Positions 15,428 through 23,043 of a stretch of 64,000 nucleotides of DNA are shown piece by piece. Both the position numbers and the translations under genes were made by a program. Origin of the DNA: Sulfurospirillaceae bacterium (GTDB lineage: Bacteria > Campylobacterota > Campylobacteria > Campylobacterales > Sulfurospirillaceae); NCBI GenBank assembly GCA_028684065.1, contig JAQUGO010000004.1:124001-188000 (forward strand). The letters run 5' to 3'. The notes under the pieces were generated by a model, which was not told where the DNA came from, ran no database searches, and saw nothing but the letters and a program-made list of their open reading frames with translations. Every line of letters starts with the position of its first letter. Position 1 is the first letter of the stretch.

Positions 15428-16697
15428 TTTATTCGGGTTACTCTTTTTATTGATGTTCTTAGGTGTTCCTGTTTCCGTTGCATTGGGCTCTAGTACACTC
15501 ATTACAGCGCACTATTTTACAGATTATGATGTTATTGGCATTGTTTCACATGTCTTCGATGGACTTAATAAGTATTCATTGATGGCAATTCCAATGTTTA
15601 TTCTAGCGGGCTCATTCCTCTCAAAAGGTGGAGCGGCTGGGCGTATCATTGATTTTGCTAAGTCTATTGTTGGGCACCTTCCAGGAGGTCTACCCATAGC
15701 AGCTATTTTTGCATCGATGATTTTTGCAGCAGTGAGCGGAAGTTCCCCTGCAACCGTTGCAGCCATTGGTTCTGTTATGTTTAGCGCGATTAAAGAAGCG
15801 GGATATCCGCAAGGGTATGCGATAGGAACAATTGCAACCTCAGGAAGCTTGGGTATTTTGATTCCACCTTCCATTGTTTTTATCGTATATGGTGTTACAG
15901 CAGACCTTTCGATTGGTAAGCTTTTTATGGCAGGTGTTGTTCCTGGTTTTTTAATTGGGTTTATGCTCATGGCTCTTACCTATATAGGGGCTGTCAGATT
16001 AGGATTTAAGAAAGAAAAACCAGCATCTTTTAAAGAACGTTTGATAAAGTTTAAAGAAGCGTTTTGGGCGTTAATGCTGATTGTTATTGTTATTGGTGGT
16101 ATTTATGGCGGACTTTTTACACCAACTGAAGCGGGAGCTGCTAGTGCAGTGTATGCTTTTATTGTTTCTGTCTTTATCTATAAAGATTTGAAACTTAAAG
16201 ATGTCTATCCTATTATACTAGAATCAGCAATGACCAGTGCAATGATTTTCTTTGTTATTGCTAATGCGATGATTTTTGCGCATTTCTTAACCGATGAAAC
16301 CATCCCTCAACAAATCACACATATGATTATGCAAGCCAATGTTGGACCGATTATGTTCTTGGTTATTGTCAATATTCTATTGTTGTTAATGGGACAGTTT
16401 ATGGAGCCAAGCTCTATTGTTATGATTACGGTACCTTTGTTGTTACCTCTTGTTATGGCATTAGGAATTGATCCTATTCACTTTGGTGTAATAATGGTTG
16501 TCAACATGGAGATAGGGATGATAACTCCACCTGTGGGGCTCAACCTTTTTGTTGCCGCAGGAATGACAGGACTAAGCCTAAAAGAGGTTGTTGTTGCCTC
16601 TTTACCATGGGTTACCGTTCTATTTGTAGGATTATTACTTATAACATATATCCCAATTATCTCTTTGTGGTTGCCACAGTTGATGTTTGGAATTTAA
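15414..16697 (+). CDS. dctM: TRAP transporter large permease DctM
   Basis: 427-aa multi-spanning channel subunit of the TRAP transporter, which couples substrate uptake to an ion gradient. It has the family motifs SLMAIPMFILAGSFLSKGG, AAVSGSSPATVAAIGS, GSLGILIPPSIVFIVYG and NMEIGMITPPVGLNLFV. AGGAGG lies 8 nt before the first ATG. It overlaps dctQ and is followed by a strong hairpin at 16714-16740 that closes the operon. Confidence 0.93.
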   Translation: MLMLSLFGLLFLLMFLGVPVSVALGSSTLITAHYFTDYDVIGIVSHVFDGLNKYSLMAIPMFILAGSFLSKGGAAGRIIDFAKSIVGHLPGGLPIAAIFASMIFAAVSGSSPATVAAIGSVMFSAIKEAGYPQGYAIGTIATSGSLGILIPPSIVFIVYGVTADLSIGKLFMAGVVPGFLIGFMLMALTYIGAVRLGFKKEKPASFKERLIKFKEAFWALMLIVIVIGGIYGGLFTPTEAGAASAVYAFIVSVFIYKDLKLKDVYPIILESAMTSAMIFFVIANAMIFAHFLTDETIPQQITHMIMQANVGPIMFLVIVNILLLLMGQFMEPSSIVMITVPLLLPLVMALGIDPIHFGVIMVVNMEIGMITPPVGLNLFVAAGMTGLSLKEVVVASLPWVTVLFVGLLLITYIPIISLWLPQLMFGI

Positions 16698-16713
16698 GCT
16701 TACATTCTAACAA

Positions 16714-16740
16714 GAGAAGGGCAGTATTTCTGCCCTTCTC
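16714..16740 (+). terminator. Terminator hairpin after dctM
   Basis: 11-bp perfect stem GAGAAGGGCAG/CTGCCCTTCTC with loop TATTT. The following sequence is C/T-rich rather than a pure T-run. The rest of the gap up to 16977 is AT-rich promoter DNA for the porin; no gene is seen there. Confidence 0.65.
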
Positions 16741-16977
16741 CCCTCACCCATTATAATACTTTCAATAAAAACACATCTTATGAGCCAGACACTTCTCATT
16801 TAACCCTTGTTATAGAAAAGTATTTTTTATTTTCCCTATAAGATTTAATTTTTTTTACTTTTGATTACCACTTGATTACAAAATAACACATAGTGACGCT
16901 ATTTGCCAAGTTTTTATTGAATATTCTAAATTTTTGTGATAGACTTATCTCGCCTTTAAAAAATTCAAGGAGAAAAT

Positions 16978-18255
16978 ATGAAATTAGCTAAACTTAGCTT
17001 GGCGGCTATCGTAGTTGCTGGTCTTGCGACGAGCACTTTTGCAGCAGATACACTTGCTGATGCATTTAAAAATGGTAAAGTAAAAGGTGAGCTTAAAGCT
17101 TATTATTTTGACAAAGATAATGGTAAGACTAGTGAAGATATCTTCTCAACAGGTGTTACACTTGGTTATGTAACAGATTCATTGTATGGTTTAAGTCTTG
17201 GTGTGACTTTCCAATCAAGCTATTCTCCATTTGCGGATGATGCTTCTAAAACAATGTTTGCTGGTGATATGTATGGCTCAGGTGCTGTTCTTTCTGAAGC
17301 ATATTTAGCGTATACAATTGGTAAAACAACGGCTAAAGTAGGTCGCCAATTTATCTCTACTCCATTGGTTAATGGTTCTGGTTCTCGTATCATTAAAGAA
17401 TCATTTGAAGGTGCGGTTTTAATCAATACAGACCTTCCAAAAACAACATTAATTGCTGCTTATGTTAGTAAATTCCAAGGAAGAACATCAAATGCAGTTG
17501 ATAACTATGCAAACGACCCTTTAAAAACTGGTCCAAAGGCTAATGCATTAGACAGTGATATCCCTGAATTTACAAAAACAGCTGTAATTTATGGTGTTGG
17601 TGTTCCTCTTTCATTTGATGGTGCTTATACCGCTGCAGTTATCAATACATCTATTACAAACTTAACATTAGTGGCTCAATATGCATTAGTTAATGACGTA
17701 GCAGATAGTGGTGCTGATGCAGACGTTTTCTTTGCAGATGCTGGCTATGTTCTTCCTTTAAGCAATATGAAATTAGGTTTTGGTCTTAACTACCGTGCAT
17801 CAAAAACAGGTAATGCTCTTGATGCATTAAACCTTGAAGGTGACATGTTCTCAGCTAAAATTGATTTAATTGACCTAGCTGGTTTTGGCGGTACGTTAGC
17901 GTATAGTGGAACAAGCAACGATGATGATGTTATTCTTGGTATGGGTAATGGATGTTCTACATACACTGCGCCACTTATCTCTGGTGCAGCTAAAACATCT
18001 GGTAAAAATACAGATGCATACAAAATTGAAGCAACATATGATTTTTCAAAAGCGGGTGTAAGTGGTCTTAAAGTATTGGCACAATACGTTGATATTGATA
18101 AAGTTGCAAATGATGAAACATATGTAGCAGGTGAAATATCTTATGCTATTCCCGCACTTAAAGGACTTAGTCTTTCTGCACAATATGAAGATGTAGATAC
18201 AGATGAAAAAGCTGATCAAAGTAACTTTAGATTTAGAGCTAACTACAAATTCTAA
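16978..18255 (+). CDS. OprD/MOMP-like outer-membrane porin A
   Basis: 425-aa outer-membrane beta-barrel porin. A Sec signal peptide (1-22, cleaved after STFA) precedes a mature protein rich in alternating hydrophobic strands and Asp/Gly/Ser turns. It ends in a C-terminal aromatic residue (FRANYKF) as required for barrel assembly. The conserved segments GSGAVLSEAYLAYTIGKTTAKVGRQ and SFEGAVLINTDLPKTTLIAAYV mark the campylobacterial OprD-type family. The first ~106 nt are identical, apart from two positions, to the porin gene at 20566. GGAG ribosome site. It is monocistronic with a strong terminator. Transported solutes are unknown; the position next to dctPQM may hint at organic acids. Confidence 0.88.
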   Translation: MKLAKLSLAAIVVAGLATSTFAADTLADAFKNGKVKGELKAYYFDKDNGKTSEDIFSTGVTLGYVTDSLYGLSLGVTFQSSYSPFADDASKTMFAGDMYGSGAVLSEAYLAYTIGKTTAKVGRQFISTPLVNGSGSRIIKESFEGAVLINTDLPKTTLIAAYVSKFQGRTSNAVDNYANDPLKTGPKANALDSDIPEFTKTAVIYGVGVPLSFDGAYTAAVINTSITNLTLVAQYALVNDVADSGADADVFFADAGYVLPLSNMKLGFGLNYRASKTGNALDALNLEGDMFSAKIDLIDLAGFGGTLAYSGTSNDDDVILGMGNGCSTYTAPLISGAAKTSGKNTDAYKIEATYDFSKAGVSGLKVLAQYVDIDKVANDETYVAGEISYAIPALKGLSLSAQYEDVDTDEKADQSNFRFRANYKF

Positions 18256-18277
18256 TTTGTATCTGATTTAAATCTCT

Positions 18278-18304
18278 AAAACGGTGACATTTTGTCACCG
18301 TTTT
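18278..18304 (+). terminator. Terminator of porin A
   Basis: 12-bp perfect stem AAAACGGTGACA/TGTCACCGTTTT, loop TTT, ending in T's. It directly abuts the start of the duplicated promoter/leader block. Confidence 0.85.
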
Positions 18305-18305
18305 C

Positions 18306-18503
18306 CTCAAAACGCTTCAAAATCTAAAAAGATTACTTTTTAATCACTTTTTTCTTCACTTTTAATATTTTTTTTTGTATACTACGTCTTGTAATCAAAT
18401 GGTAACCAATCTGGTAACCATAAAACTCAAGGAGAAAATATGAAATTAGCTAAACTTAGCTTGGCGGCTATCGTAGTTGCTGGTCTTGCGACGAGCACTT
18501 TTG
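18306..18503 (+). repeat. Porin promoter/leader direct repeat, copy 1
   Basis: About 198 bp that recurs at 20433-20629 with only a few changes. It covers a promoter with TATACT, a direct repeat of GGTAACC (GGTAACCAATCTGGTAACC), the ribosome site GGAGAAAAT and the first 21 porin codons. The two copies flank the mosaic insertion, so homologous recombination could excise it cleanly. Confidence 0.9.
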
Positions 18504-18508
18504 GGTAA
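18440..18508 (+). pseudogene. Truncated porin leader (third porin copy)
   Basis: A complete ribosome site and start encode the porin signal peptide MKLAKLSLAAIVVAGLATST, after which the frame runs F-G-stop at 18506-18508. Homology to the intact porins ends at the last base of the leader, where the RAYT-type repeat DNA starts. The leader agrees with porin A (ACGAGC) rather than porin C at the synonymous sites, while its promoter agrees with porin C. It would express only a signal peptide if transcribed. Confidence 0.85.
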
Positions 18509-18512
18509 TTAT

Positions 18513-18533
18513 AAATGGGGACAGGCTACTTTA
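18513..18533 (+). repeat. RAYT-associated repeat R1
   Basis: AAATGGGGACAGGCTACTTTA, with only one base more than allowed for verbatim display: core GGGGACAGGCTACTTTA. Plus orientation, at the left end of the insertion, 5 bp after the truncated porin leader stop. Confidence 0.85.
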
Positions 18534-18560
18534 TTTCATTCCTTTTTCAGCGGCAGCTAT

Positions 18561-18813
18561 CTAGTTTAATCCATTATTTTTCAAAATCTCTAAAATCTTT
18601 TCATCTGAAATATTTTCCATATCACTTTTTGAATAGATTTCCATCAGATAGAGAGTATCTTCAATTTTTTTATAATACACTACACGAAAACCACCACTTT
18701 TACCAGTAGGAACAGAACTATTTGCTACCCTTATTTTATAGCAATAATTTCCAAGTTTGATTCCAGCTTTTGGATTATTTAAAAGTTCATTTTGAAGCTC
18801 TTTTAAATCTTGG
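18561..18813 (-). pseudogene. Truncated RelE/ParE-type toxin gene fragment
   Basis: Near-identical copy of the toxin gene at 18868-19197. It keeps codons from about residue 27 to the end (stop TAG at 18561-18563) but has lost the N-terminal quarter and the antitoxin gene. Homology breaks after AAATCTTG at about 18812, where a few bases lead directly into repeat R2. It arises from a duplication with a 307-bp offset that includes R1/R2 and the adjoining TTTTTCAGCGG segment. Confidence 0.85.
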
Positions 18814-18819
18814 GAAAGT

Positions 18820-18840
18820 AAATGGGGACAGGCTGCTTTA
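18820..18840 (+). repeat. RAYT-associated repeat R2
   Basis: Copy of the GGGGACAGGCTACTTTA repeat with one change (GCTGCTTTA), plus orientation, 307 bp after R1, just beyond the 3' end of the intact toxin gene. Confidence 0.8.
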
Positions 18841-18867
18841 GTTCATTTCTTTTTCAGCGGTGACTAT

Positions 18868-19197
18868 TTAGTTTAATCCATTATTTTTCAAAATCTCTAA
18901 AATCTTTTCATCTGTAATATTTTCCATATCACTTTTTGAATAGATTTCCATCAGATAGAGAGTATCTTCAATTTTTTTATAATACACCACACGAAAACCA
19001 CCACTTTTGCCAGTAGGAACAGAACTATTTGCTACCCTTATTTTATAGCAATAATTTCCAAGTTCGATTCCAGCTTTTGGATTAGTTAAAAGTTCATTTT
19101 GAAGCTCTTTTAAATCTTGAGCTATATTTTTATACTTTTTTGCAAGTTTTTTGATACTTTTTGTAAAACTCTCAAGAGGTTTGATTGTTAAGGTCAT
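18868..19197 (-). CDS. RelE/ParE family toxin
   Basis: 109-aa toxin of the RelE/ParE superfamily, which cleaves mRNA on the ribosome or inhibits gyrase, depending on subfamily. It shows the typical N-terminal helices (SFTKSIKKLAKKYKNIAQDL) and the beta-core with basic residues (CYKIRVANSSVPTGKSGGFRVVYY), ending IYSKSDMENITDEKILEIL. It overlaps the antitoxin gene by 26 nt and lies downstream of it, the usual order for this class. A truncated second copy sits 300 bp further on. RelE-like ribonuclease activity is more likely than gyrase poisoning, but sequence alone does not decide. Confidence 0.82.
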   Translation of the reverse strand: MTLTIKPLESFTKSIKKLAKKYKNIAQDLKELQNELLTNPKAGIELGNYCYKIRVANSSVPTGKSGGFRVVYYKKIEDTLYLMEIYSKSDMENITDEKILEILKNNGLN

Positions 19198-19450
19198 CTA
19201 TAAGCTCCTCTAAAGTTCCAAGATTATCATTACCATTTTTCAATATCCCTTGTAACTCTTTGCAAGAACCGTCAAAACTATCATATAATTTTCTCTCTTT
19301 TTGTGCTTGAATAAATGCCTTGATAGATTCTGTGATAAGTTCACTTCGATTGAGGGAATATTCTTTCGTGAAAGCATCTATCTCCTCTATAAGGTATTTT
19401 GGTAACCGTAAGCCAACTTGTTGTTTTTCTAGTTGATGCAGTGCATACAT
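19172..19450 (-). CDS. Ribbon-helix-helix antitoxin
   Basis: 92-aa antitoxin. The N-terminal half has a ribbon-helix-helix DNA-binding pattern (QVGLRLPKYLIEEIDAF then NRSELITESIKAFI), and the C-terminal half is an acidic toxin-binding tail (LEELIDDLNNQ). AAGGAG lies just before the ATG. It would repress its own promoter and neutralise the toxin encoded by the overlapping downstream gene. Repeat R3 lies about 95 bp upstream of its start. Confidence 0.8.
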   Translation of the reverse strand: MYALHQLEKQQVGLRLPKYLIEEIDAFTKEYSLNRSELITESIKAFIQAQKERKLYDSFDGSCKELQGILKNGNDNLGTLEELIDDLNNQTS

Positions 19451-19545
19451 AATATTCTCCTTATATAAAATAGTTTGACAATATTATACTTCAAAAGAAT
19501 TACTATGTCAATTAGAAGTAAAGAATAAATAGGGATAAATGGTTA

Positions 19546-19566
19546 AAATGGGGACAGGCTACTTTA
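19546..19566 (+). repeat. RAYT-associated repeat R3
   Basis: Exact copy of the GGGGACAGGCTACTTTA repeat with the AAAT prefix, in plus orientation, between antitoxin promoter and RAYT gene. Confidence 0.85.
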
Positions 19567-19622
19567 ACTAATTATTCTGCTACAATTACATCATAAAATC
19601 TTTACATGTAAGGGAATAACCT

Positions 19623-20285
19623 ATGCCACGCATTGCACGCGGAGAGACTATTGGTGGGATTTATCATATTATTAACCGTGGCAATATGCGTATGCAGGTC
19701 TTTGATGATGCTGAGGATTATGATTATTTTCTAAAACTTCTTTATGATGGCTTGAAAAGAGAAGCTGTTGAACTTCATGCGTACTGCCTGATGCCAAACC
19801 ATTTTCATCTGTTGCTCGTACCTCAAAGAGAAGAAAGTCTCAGTCACTTGATGCAGTGGGTTATGACTTCCCATGTGCGCTATTATCACAAAAAGAACAA
19901 AACATCAGGACATATTTGGCAAGGGCGATACAAAAGTTTTATCGTTCAAAAGGAAAATTATTACCTGTCGCTATTGCGATATATTGAAGCAAATGCGCTT
20001 CGTGCAAGACTTGTTAAAGATGCGCAAGATTGGTTGTATGGGTCACTTCGAGAGCGGATGATGCACGAAAAACGCTTACTTCATAAGCCTTTGATAGAGT
20101 TGCCAGTAGATTGGGCTTTACATGTAAACACTCCATTGCAAGAAGGTGAGCTAGAAAGTGTACGAAACAGCGTCAATCGTCAAAGTCCGCTAGGAGAATC
20201 CATTTGGCAAGAAAAAACTGCTATCGAACATGGACTCAGTTCCACGCTCAACCCTAGAGGAAGACCAAAAAAAGAAATAGAATAA
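19623..20285 (+). CDS. REP-associated tyrosine transposase (RAYT)
   Basis: 220-aa Y1_Tnp/TnpA_REP family protein, a single-strand DNA nickase related to IS200/IS605 transposases. The start MPRIARGETIGGIYHIINRG, the metal-binding HUH motif MPNHFHLLLVP (about 57-67), the catalytic-Tyr region HIWQGRYKSFIVQKENYYL and RYIEANALRARLV are diagnostic. RAYTs are usually single-copy and domesticated, moving or maintaining nearby short repeats. Here the gene is flanked by R3 and inverted R4. Its last ~95 bp are duplicated downstream. A CTTTACATGTAAAC palindrome lies in the gene at 20116-20129. Confidence 0.92.
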   Translation: MPRIARGETIGGIYHIINRGNMRMQVFDDAEDYDYFLKLLYDGLKREAVELHAYCLMPNHFHLLLVPQREESLSHLMQWVMTSHVRYYHKKNKTSGHIWQGRYKSFIVQKENYYLSLLRYIEANALRARLVKDAQDWLYGSLRERMMHEKRLLHKPLIELPVDWALHVNTPLQEGELESVRNSVNRQSPLGESIWQEKTAIEHGLSSTLNPRGRPKKEIE

Positions 20286-20303
20286 AGTAGCCTGTCCCCT
20301 TTT
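20283..20303 (-). repeat. RAYT-associated repeat R4 (inverted)
   Basis: TAAAGTAGCCTGTCCCCTTTT core, complement of R1-R3, beginning inside the RAYT stop region. Confidence 0.85.
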
Positions 20304-20400
20304 CCCCCTAGGAGAATCCATTTGGCAAGAAAAAACTGCTATCGAACATGGACTCAGTTCCACGCTCAACCCTAGAGGAAGACCAAAAAAAGAAATAGAA

Positions 20401-20421
20401 TAAAGTAGCCTGTCCCCTTTT
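20401..20421 (-). repeat. RAYT-associated repeat R5 (inverted)
   Basis: Second inverted copy, 118 bp after R4, followed by a run of eight C's and then the duplicated porin promoter block. Confidence 0.85.
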
Positions 20422-20432
20422 CCCCCCCCTCT

Positions 20433-20629
20433 CTCAAAACGCTTCAAAATCTAAAAAGATTACTTTTTAATCACTTTTTTCTTCACTTTTAATATTTTTT
20501 TTTGTATACTACGCCTTGTAATCAAATGGTAACCAATCTGGTACCTAAAAATTCAAGGAGAAAATATGAAATTAGCTAAACTTAGCTTGGCGGCTATCGT
20601 AGTTGCTGGTCTTGCGACTAGTACTTTTG
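20433..20629 (+). repeat. Porin promoter/leader direct repeat, copy 2
   Basis: Right-hand copy of the block at 18306-18503, carrying the promoter (TATACT), GGTAACC half-site, ribosome site and the leader of the intact porin C gene. One GGTAACC copy is shortened to GGTACC here. Confidence 0.9.
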
Positions 20630-21765
20630 CAGCAGATACACTTGCTGATGCATTTAAAAATGGTAAAGTTAGTGGTGCTGTTCAAGCATATTATTGGACA
20701 AAAGATGATGGTAGCAAAGATGCAGATATCTTTACAACAGGTATTGATTTAAGTTATCAAACTGCAAGTTTCTATGGTTTTGCATTTAAAGCAACATTCC
20801 AATCTTCTTCTGCTCCATTCGTTGATAAAGATGGAAAAGACATGTTTAAAGGTGATATGTGGGGTTCAGGTGCACAACTTTCTGAAGCATACTTATCATA
20901 CAGCATTGGCAAAACAACAGCTCTTGTTGGTCGAATGTATTTAGATACTCCACTCGTTGCTTCAAGTGGTTCACGTATGAACAAACAATCTTTTGAAGGC
21001 GCTGCGGTTATTAATACCGATCTTCCAAATACAACATTAATTGCAGGTTATGTTCAAGCCTACCAAGCAAGAACAGATGGTAAAGGTAATTTTGGAAAAT
21101 TTGCTAAAGAATTTAATACAGGTTCAGGTTATGCTGATGGTGTAAGAGTTGAAGATGGTGCCTATACGTTAGCAGCAATTAATAAATCTATTAAAGGATT
21201 AACTTTAACTGCAGCATATGCTGATGTTATTGATATCATACAAGTTGCATATGCAGAAGCTGCATATGAAGGTACAGCTGGTAACTTTACATATGGTTTA
21301 GCAGCTCAATATTATTATAATAATGCAGACAATAGTATAGTTTCTGAAAATAACAACCTTTTTGGCGTAAAAGCAAGTCTAGGTTATAATGCTTTTGGTG
21401 CTTATGTAGCATATTCAAAAGTTAATGACAAAGCAGGTACTCTAGGTGGCGTTGTTTCAGGTCTTGGTGGTGGTGCTGATCTTGCTTATACTGGTTCACC
21501 AATTTTATCTGACAGTTATGCAAACGATACAGAAGCCTATAAAGTTGGCGTGACTTATGCAATTATGAAAAATGCTAATATTGGCGTAAACTATACAAAT
21601 AATGAAATTGATTCCGCTAATACAGAGTATGGATATACTGCTGTTGAAGCAGATTATTCGTTTGAGGGTGCTCTTAAAGGTTTAAGCGGAGCATTTATTT
21701 ATGAAGATGGTAGCAAAGATTCTGATAGCAGTGCTATGAGACTTAACCTAAACTATAAATTCTAA
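20566..21765 (+). CDS. OprD/MOMP-like outer-membrane porin C
   Basis: 399-aa outer-membrane porin, paralogue of the gene at 16978. It has the same signal peptide (cleavage after STFA), the same mature N-terminus ADTLADAFKNGKV and the same central block (LSEAYLSYSIGKTTALVGRMY; SFEGAAVINTDLPNTTLIAGY). It then diverges strongly, ending LRLNLNYKF-like with a terminal Phe. GGAG ribosome site. Near-identity of the 5' end with a divergent body suggests recent exchange or constraint on the leader. It is followed by its own terminator at 21779-21800. Confidence 0.88.
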   Translation: MKLAKLSLAAIVVAGLATSTFAADTLADAFKNGKVSGAVQAYYWTKDDGSKDADIFTTGIDLSYQTASFYGFAFKATFQSSSAPFVDKDGKDMFKGDMWGSGAQLSEAYLSYSIGKTTALVGRMYLDTPLVASSGSRMNKQSFEGAAVINTDLPNTTLIAGYVQAYQARTDGKGNFGKFAKEFNTGSGYADGVRVEDGAYTLAAINKSIKGLTLTAAYADVIDIIQVAYAEAAYEGTAGNFTYGLAAQYYYNNADNSIVSENNNLFGVKASLGYNAFGAYVAYSKVNDKAGTLGGVVSGLGGGADLAYTGSPILSDSYANDTEAYKVGVTYAIMKNANIGVNYTNNEIDSANTEYGYTAVEADYSFEGALKGLSGAFIYEDGSKDSDSSAMRLNLNYKF

Positions 21766-21778
21766 TTTTCTCTTTTTA

Positions 21779-21800
21779 TTCCGCCTCTTTTGAGGCGGAA
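21779..21800 (+). terminator. Terminator of porin C
   Basis: 9-bp stem TTCCGCCTC/GAGGCGGAA, loop TTTT, followed by a T-rich stretch. Confidence 0.85.
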
Positions 21801-21913
21801 CTTCTTCTATTTTTTCTTAATTGCATATTTTTTATACACCTCTTTCTTCATCTTACATTCCTTCTTAAGCAACTTTTTTGTACTATTTAATGATTATAAA
21901 ACAAGGAGTTTCA

Positions 21914-23032
21914 ATGAGAAAACTAGCTGTTCTTGCTACGTCTGTTGCCCTTTTGGCATCTTCCTCTTATGCAAAAGAGATTAATGTCGGTGTTGTTATG
22001 GCTATGAGTGGGCCTTTGGCTGCTTATGGTCAAACGTGTAATGAAGGTATAGAGTTTGCACATTCTCTTCAACCAACTCTTAAAAATGGTGACACTATTA
22101 AGTTGGTTCTTGTTGATAACAAAGGTGATAAAGTAGAATCAGCCAATGGTACAACACGACTTATAAGTTCAGATAAAGTTGTGGGAATCCTAGGTGCCCT
22201 AACGAGTACCAATACATCTCAAGTTATGGCAATTTCTGAAAAAAAGCAGATCCCAGTTATCGCTCCTGTTGCTACTAATGATAAGCTTACAGAGCAAAAA
22301 AGTTTTGCTAACAGAGTTTGTTTTACAGATTCATTTCAAGGTGCCGTTGTTGCCAATTATGCAACAAAAGATTTAAAGCTTAAAACGGCAGTCGTTGTTG
22401 TTGATCAAGCCCAAGTTTATTCTCTCGGCCTTGCAAAAGCATTTACAGATGCATTTAAAAAAGCAGGTGGCAAGATTCTAAAAGATATCAAAGTAAGTTC
22501 TGGTGATAAAGATTTTAAAGCAGTTGTTTCTCAAATCAAAACAGCCAATCCTGACTTTGTCTTCCTTCCAATGTATCACCCTGAAGTTTCGATGATTACA
22601 CGTCAAGCAAAACAAATTGGATTAATAAAGCCAATGTTTTCAGGAGATGGTGTAGCTAATCAGACATTTATCGATTTAGGTGGCGATTCTGTTGAAGGCT
22701 ATATGTTTACAGATTTCTTTGACTATAGTGCGCCTCCAACACAACGTTCAAAAGACTTTATTGCTGCATATTCAGCAAAAACTGGTAAGCAAGATATGAA
22801 CTCATTTGTGGCATTAGGCGCAGATGCTTATAATGTCATGGTTGATGCAATGAATCGTTGTGCTAATCCAGAAGACAGTATCTGTATCAATAATGAAATC
22901 AAAAAAACACAAGGCTATGAAGGCGTTTCAGGTGTGATTAACATCGATAAAAATGGAAATGCAACACGTTCTGCCGTTATTAAAGTCATAAAAGACGGTA
23001 AAGCAGTTTATAAATCCACCGTCAATCCATAA
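21914..23032 (+). CDS. livK: Branched-chain amino acid ABC transporter, substrate-binding protein
   Basis: 372-aa periplasmic binding protein of the Leu/Ile/Val family. The signal peptide (residues 1-20, LLASSSYAKE) is followed by the family opening INVGVVMAMSGPLAAYGQTC. Later segments include VGILGALTSTNTSQVMAISE and LPMYHPEVSMITRQAKQIGL. ATG 21914 has AAGGAG 8 nt upstream and starts exactly at the signal peptide; the frame extends to 21878 without a ribosome site. First gene of livKHMGF. The ligand may be a branched-chain or other aliphatic amino acid. Confidence 0.9.
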   Translation: MRKLAVLATSVALLASSSYAKEINVGVVMAMSGPLAAYGQTCNEGIEFAHSLQPTLKNGDTIKLVLVDNKGDKVESANGTTRLISSDKVVGILGALTSTNTSQVMAISEKKQIPVIAPVATNDKLTEQKSFANRVCFTDSFQGAVVANYATKDLKLKTAVVVVDQAQVYSLGLAKAFTDAFKKAGGKILKDIKVSSGDKDFKAVVSQIKTANPDFVFLPMYHPEVSMITRQAKQIGLIKPMFSGDGVANQTFIDLGGDSVEGYMFTDFFDYSAPPTQRSKDFIAAYSAKTGKQDMNSFVALGADAYNVMVDAMNRCANPEDSICINNEIKKTQGYEGVSGVINIDKNGNATRSAVIKVIKDGKAVYKSTVNP

Positions 23033-23043
23033 TCTTCTTTTAT

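Larger units (their letters stand above)
20190..20425. repeat. 118-bp tandem duplication of RAYT 3' end plus repeat
   Basis: Two head-to-tail 118-bp units (20190-20307 and 20308-20425) that appear identical, each containing the RAYT C-terminal coding end, its stop codon and one inverted copy of the 17-bp repeat. Only the first unit is part of the intact gene. Confidence 0.9.
18504..20432. mobile_element. RAYT/REP-bracketed mosaic insertion
   Basis: About 1.9 kb of accessory DNA between two copies of the porin leader. Order: repeat R1, toxin fragment, R2, toxin-antitoxin genes, R3, RAYT transposase, R4 (inverted), a 118-bp tandem duplicate of the RAYT 3' end, R5 (inverted). Each module is bounded by the 17-bp motif GGGGACAGGCTACTTTA or its complement. 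No terminal inverted repeats of a classical insertion sequence or target-site duplication are seen. Confidence 0.7.

Noticed and set aside
18504-20432. Classical insertion sequence with terminal inverted repeats
   Set aside because: No terminal inverted repeats or target duplication frame the RAYT gene. The large flanking repeats are porin sequence and the short ones are RAYT-type repeats.
20190-20447. Minus-strand 85-codon frame across the tandem duplication
   Set aside because: It is the antisense of the RAYT 3' end read twice, its internal repeat is simply the 118-bp duplication, and it has no ribosome site.
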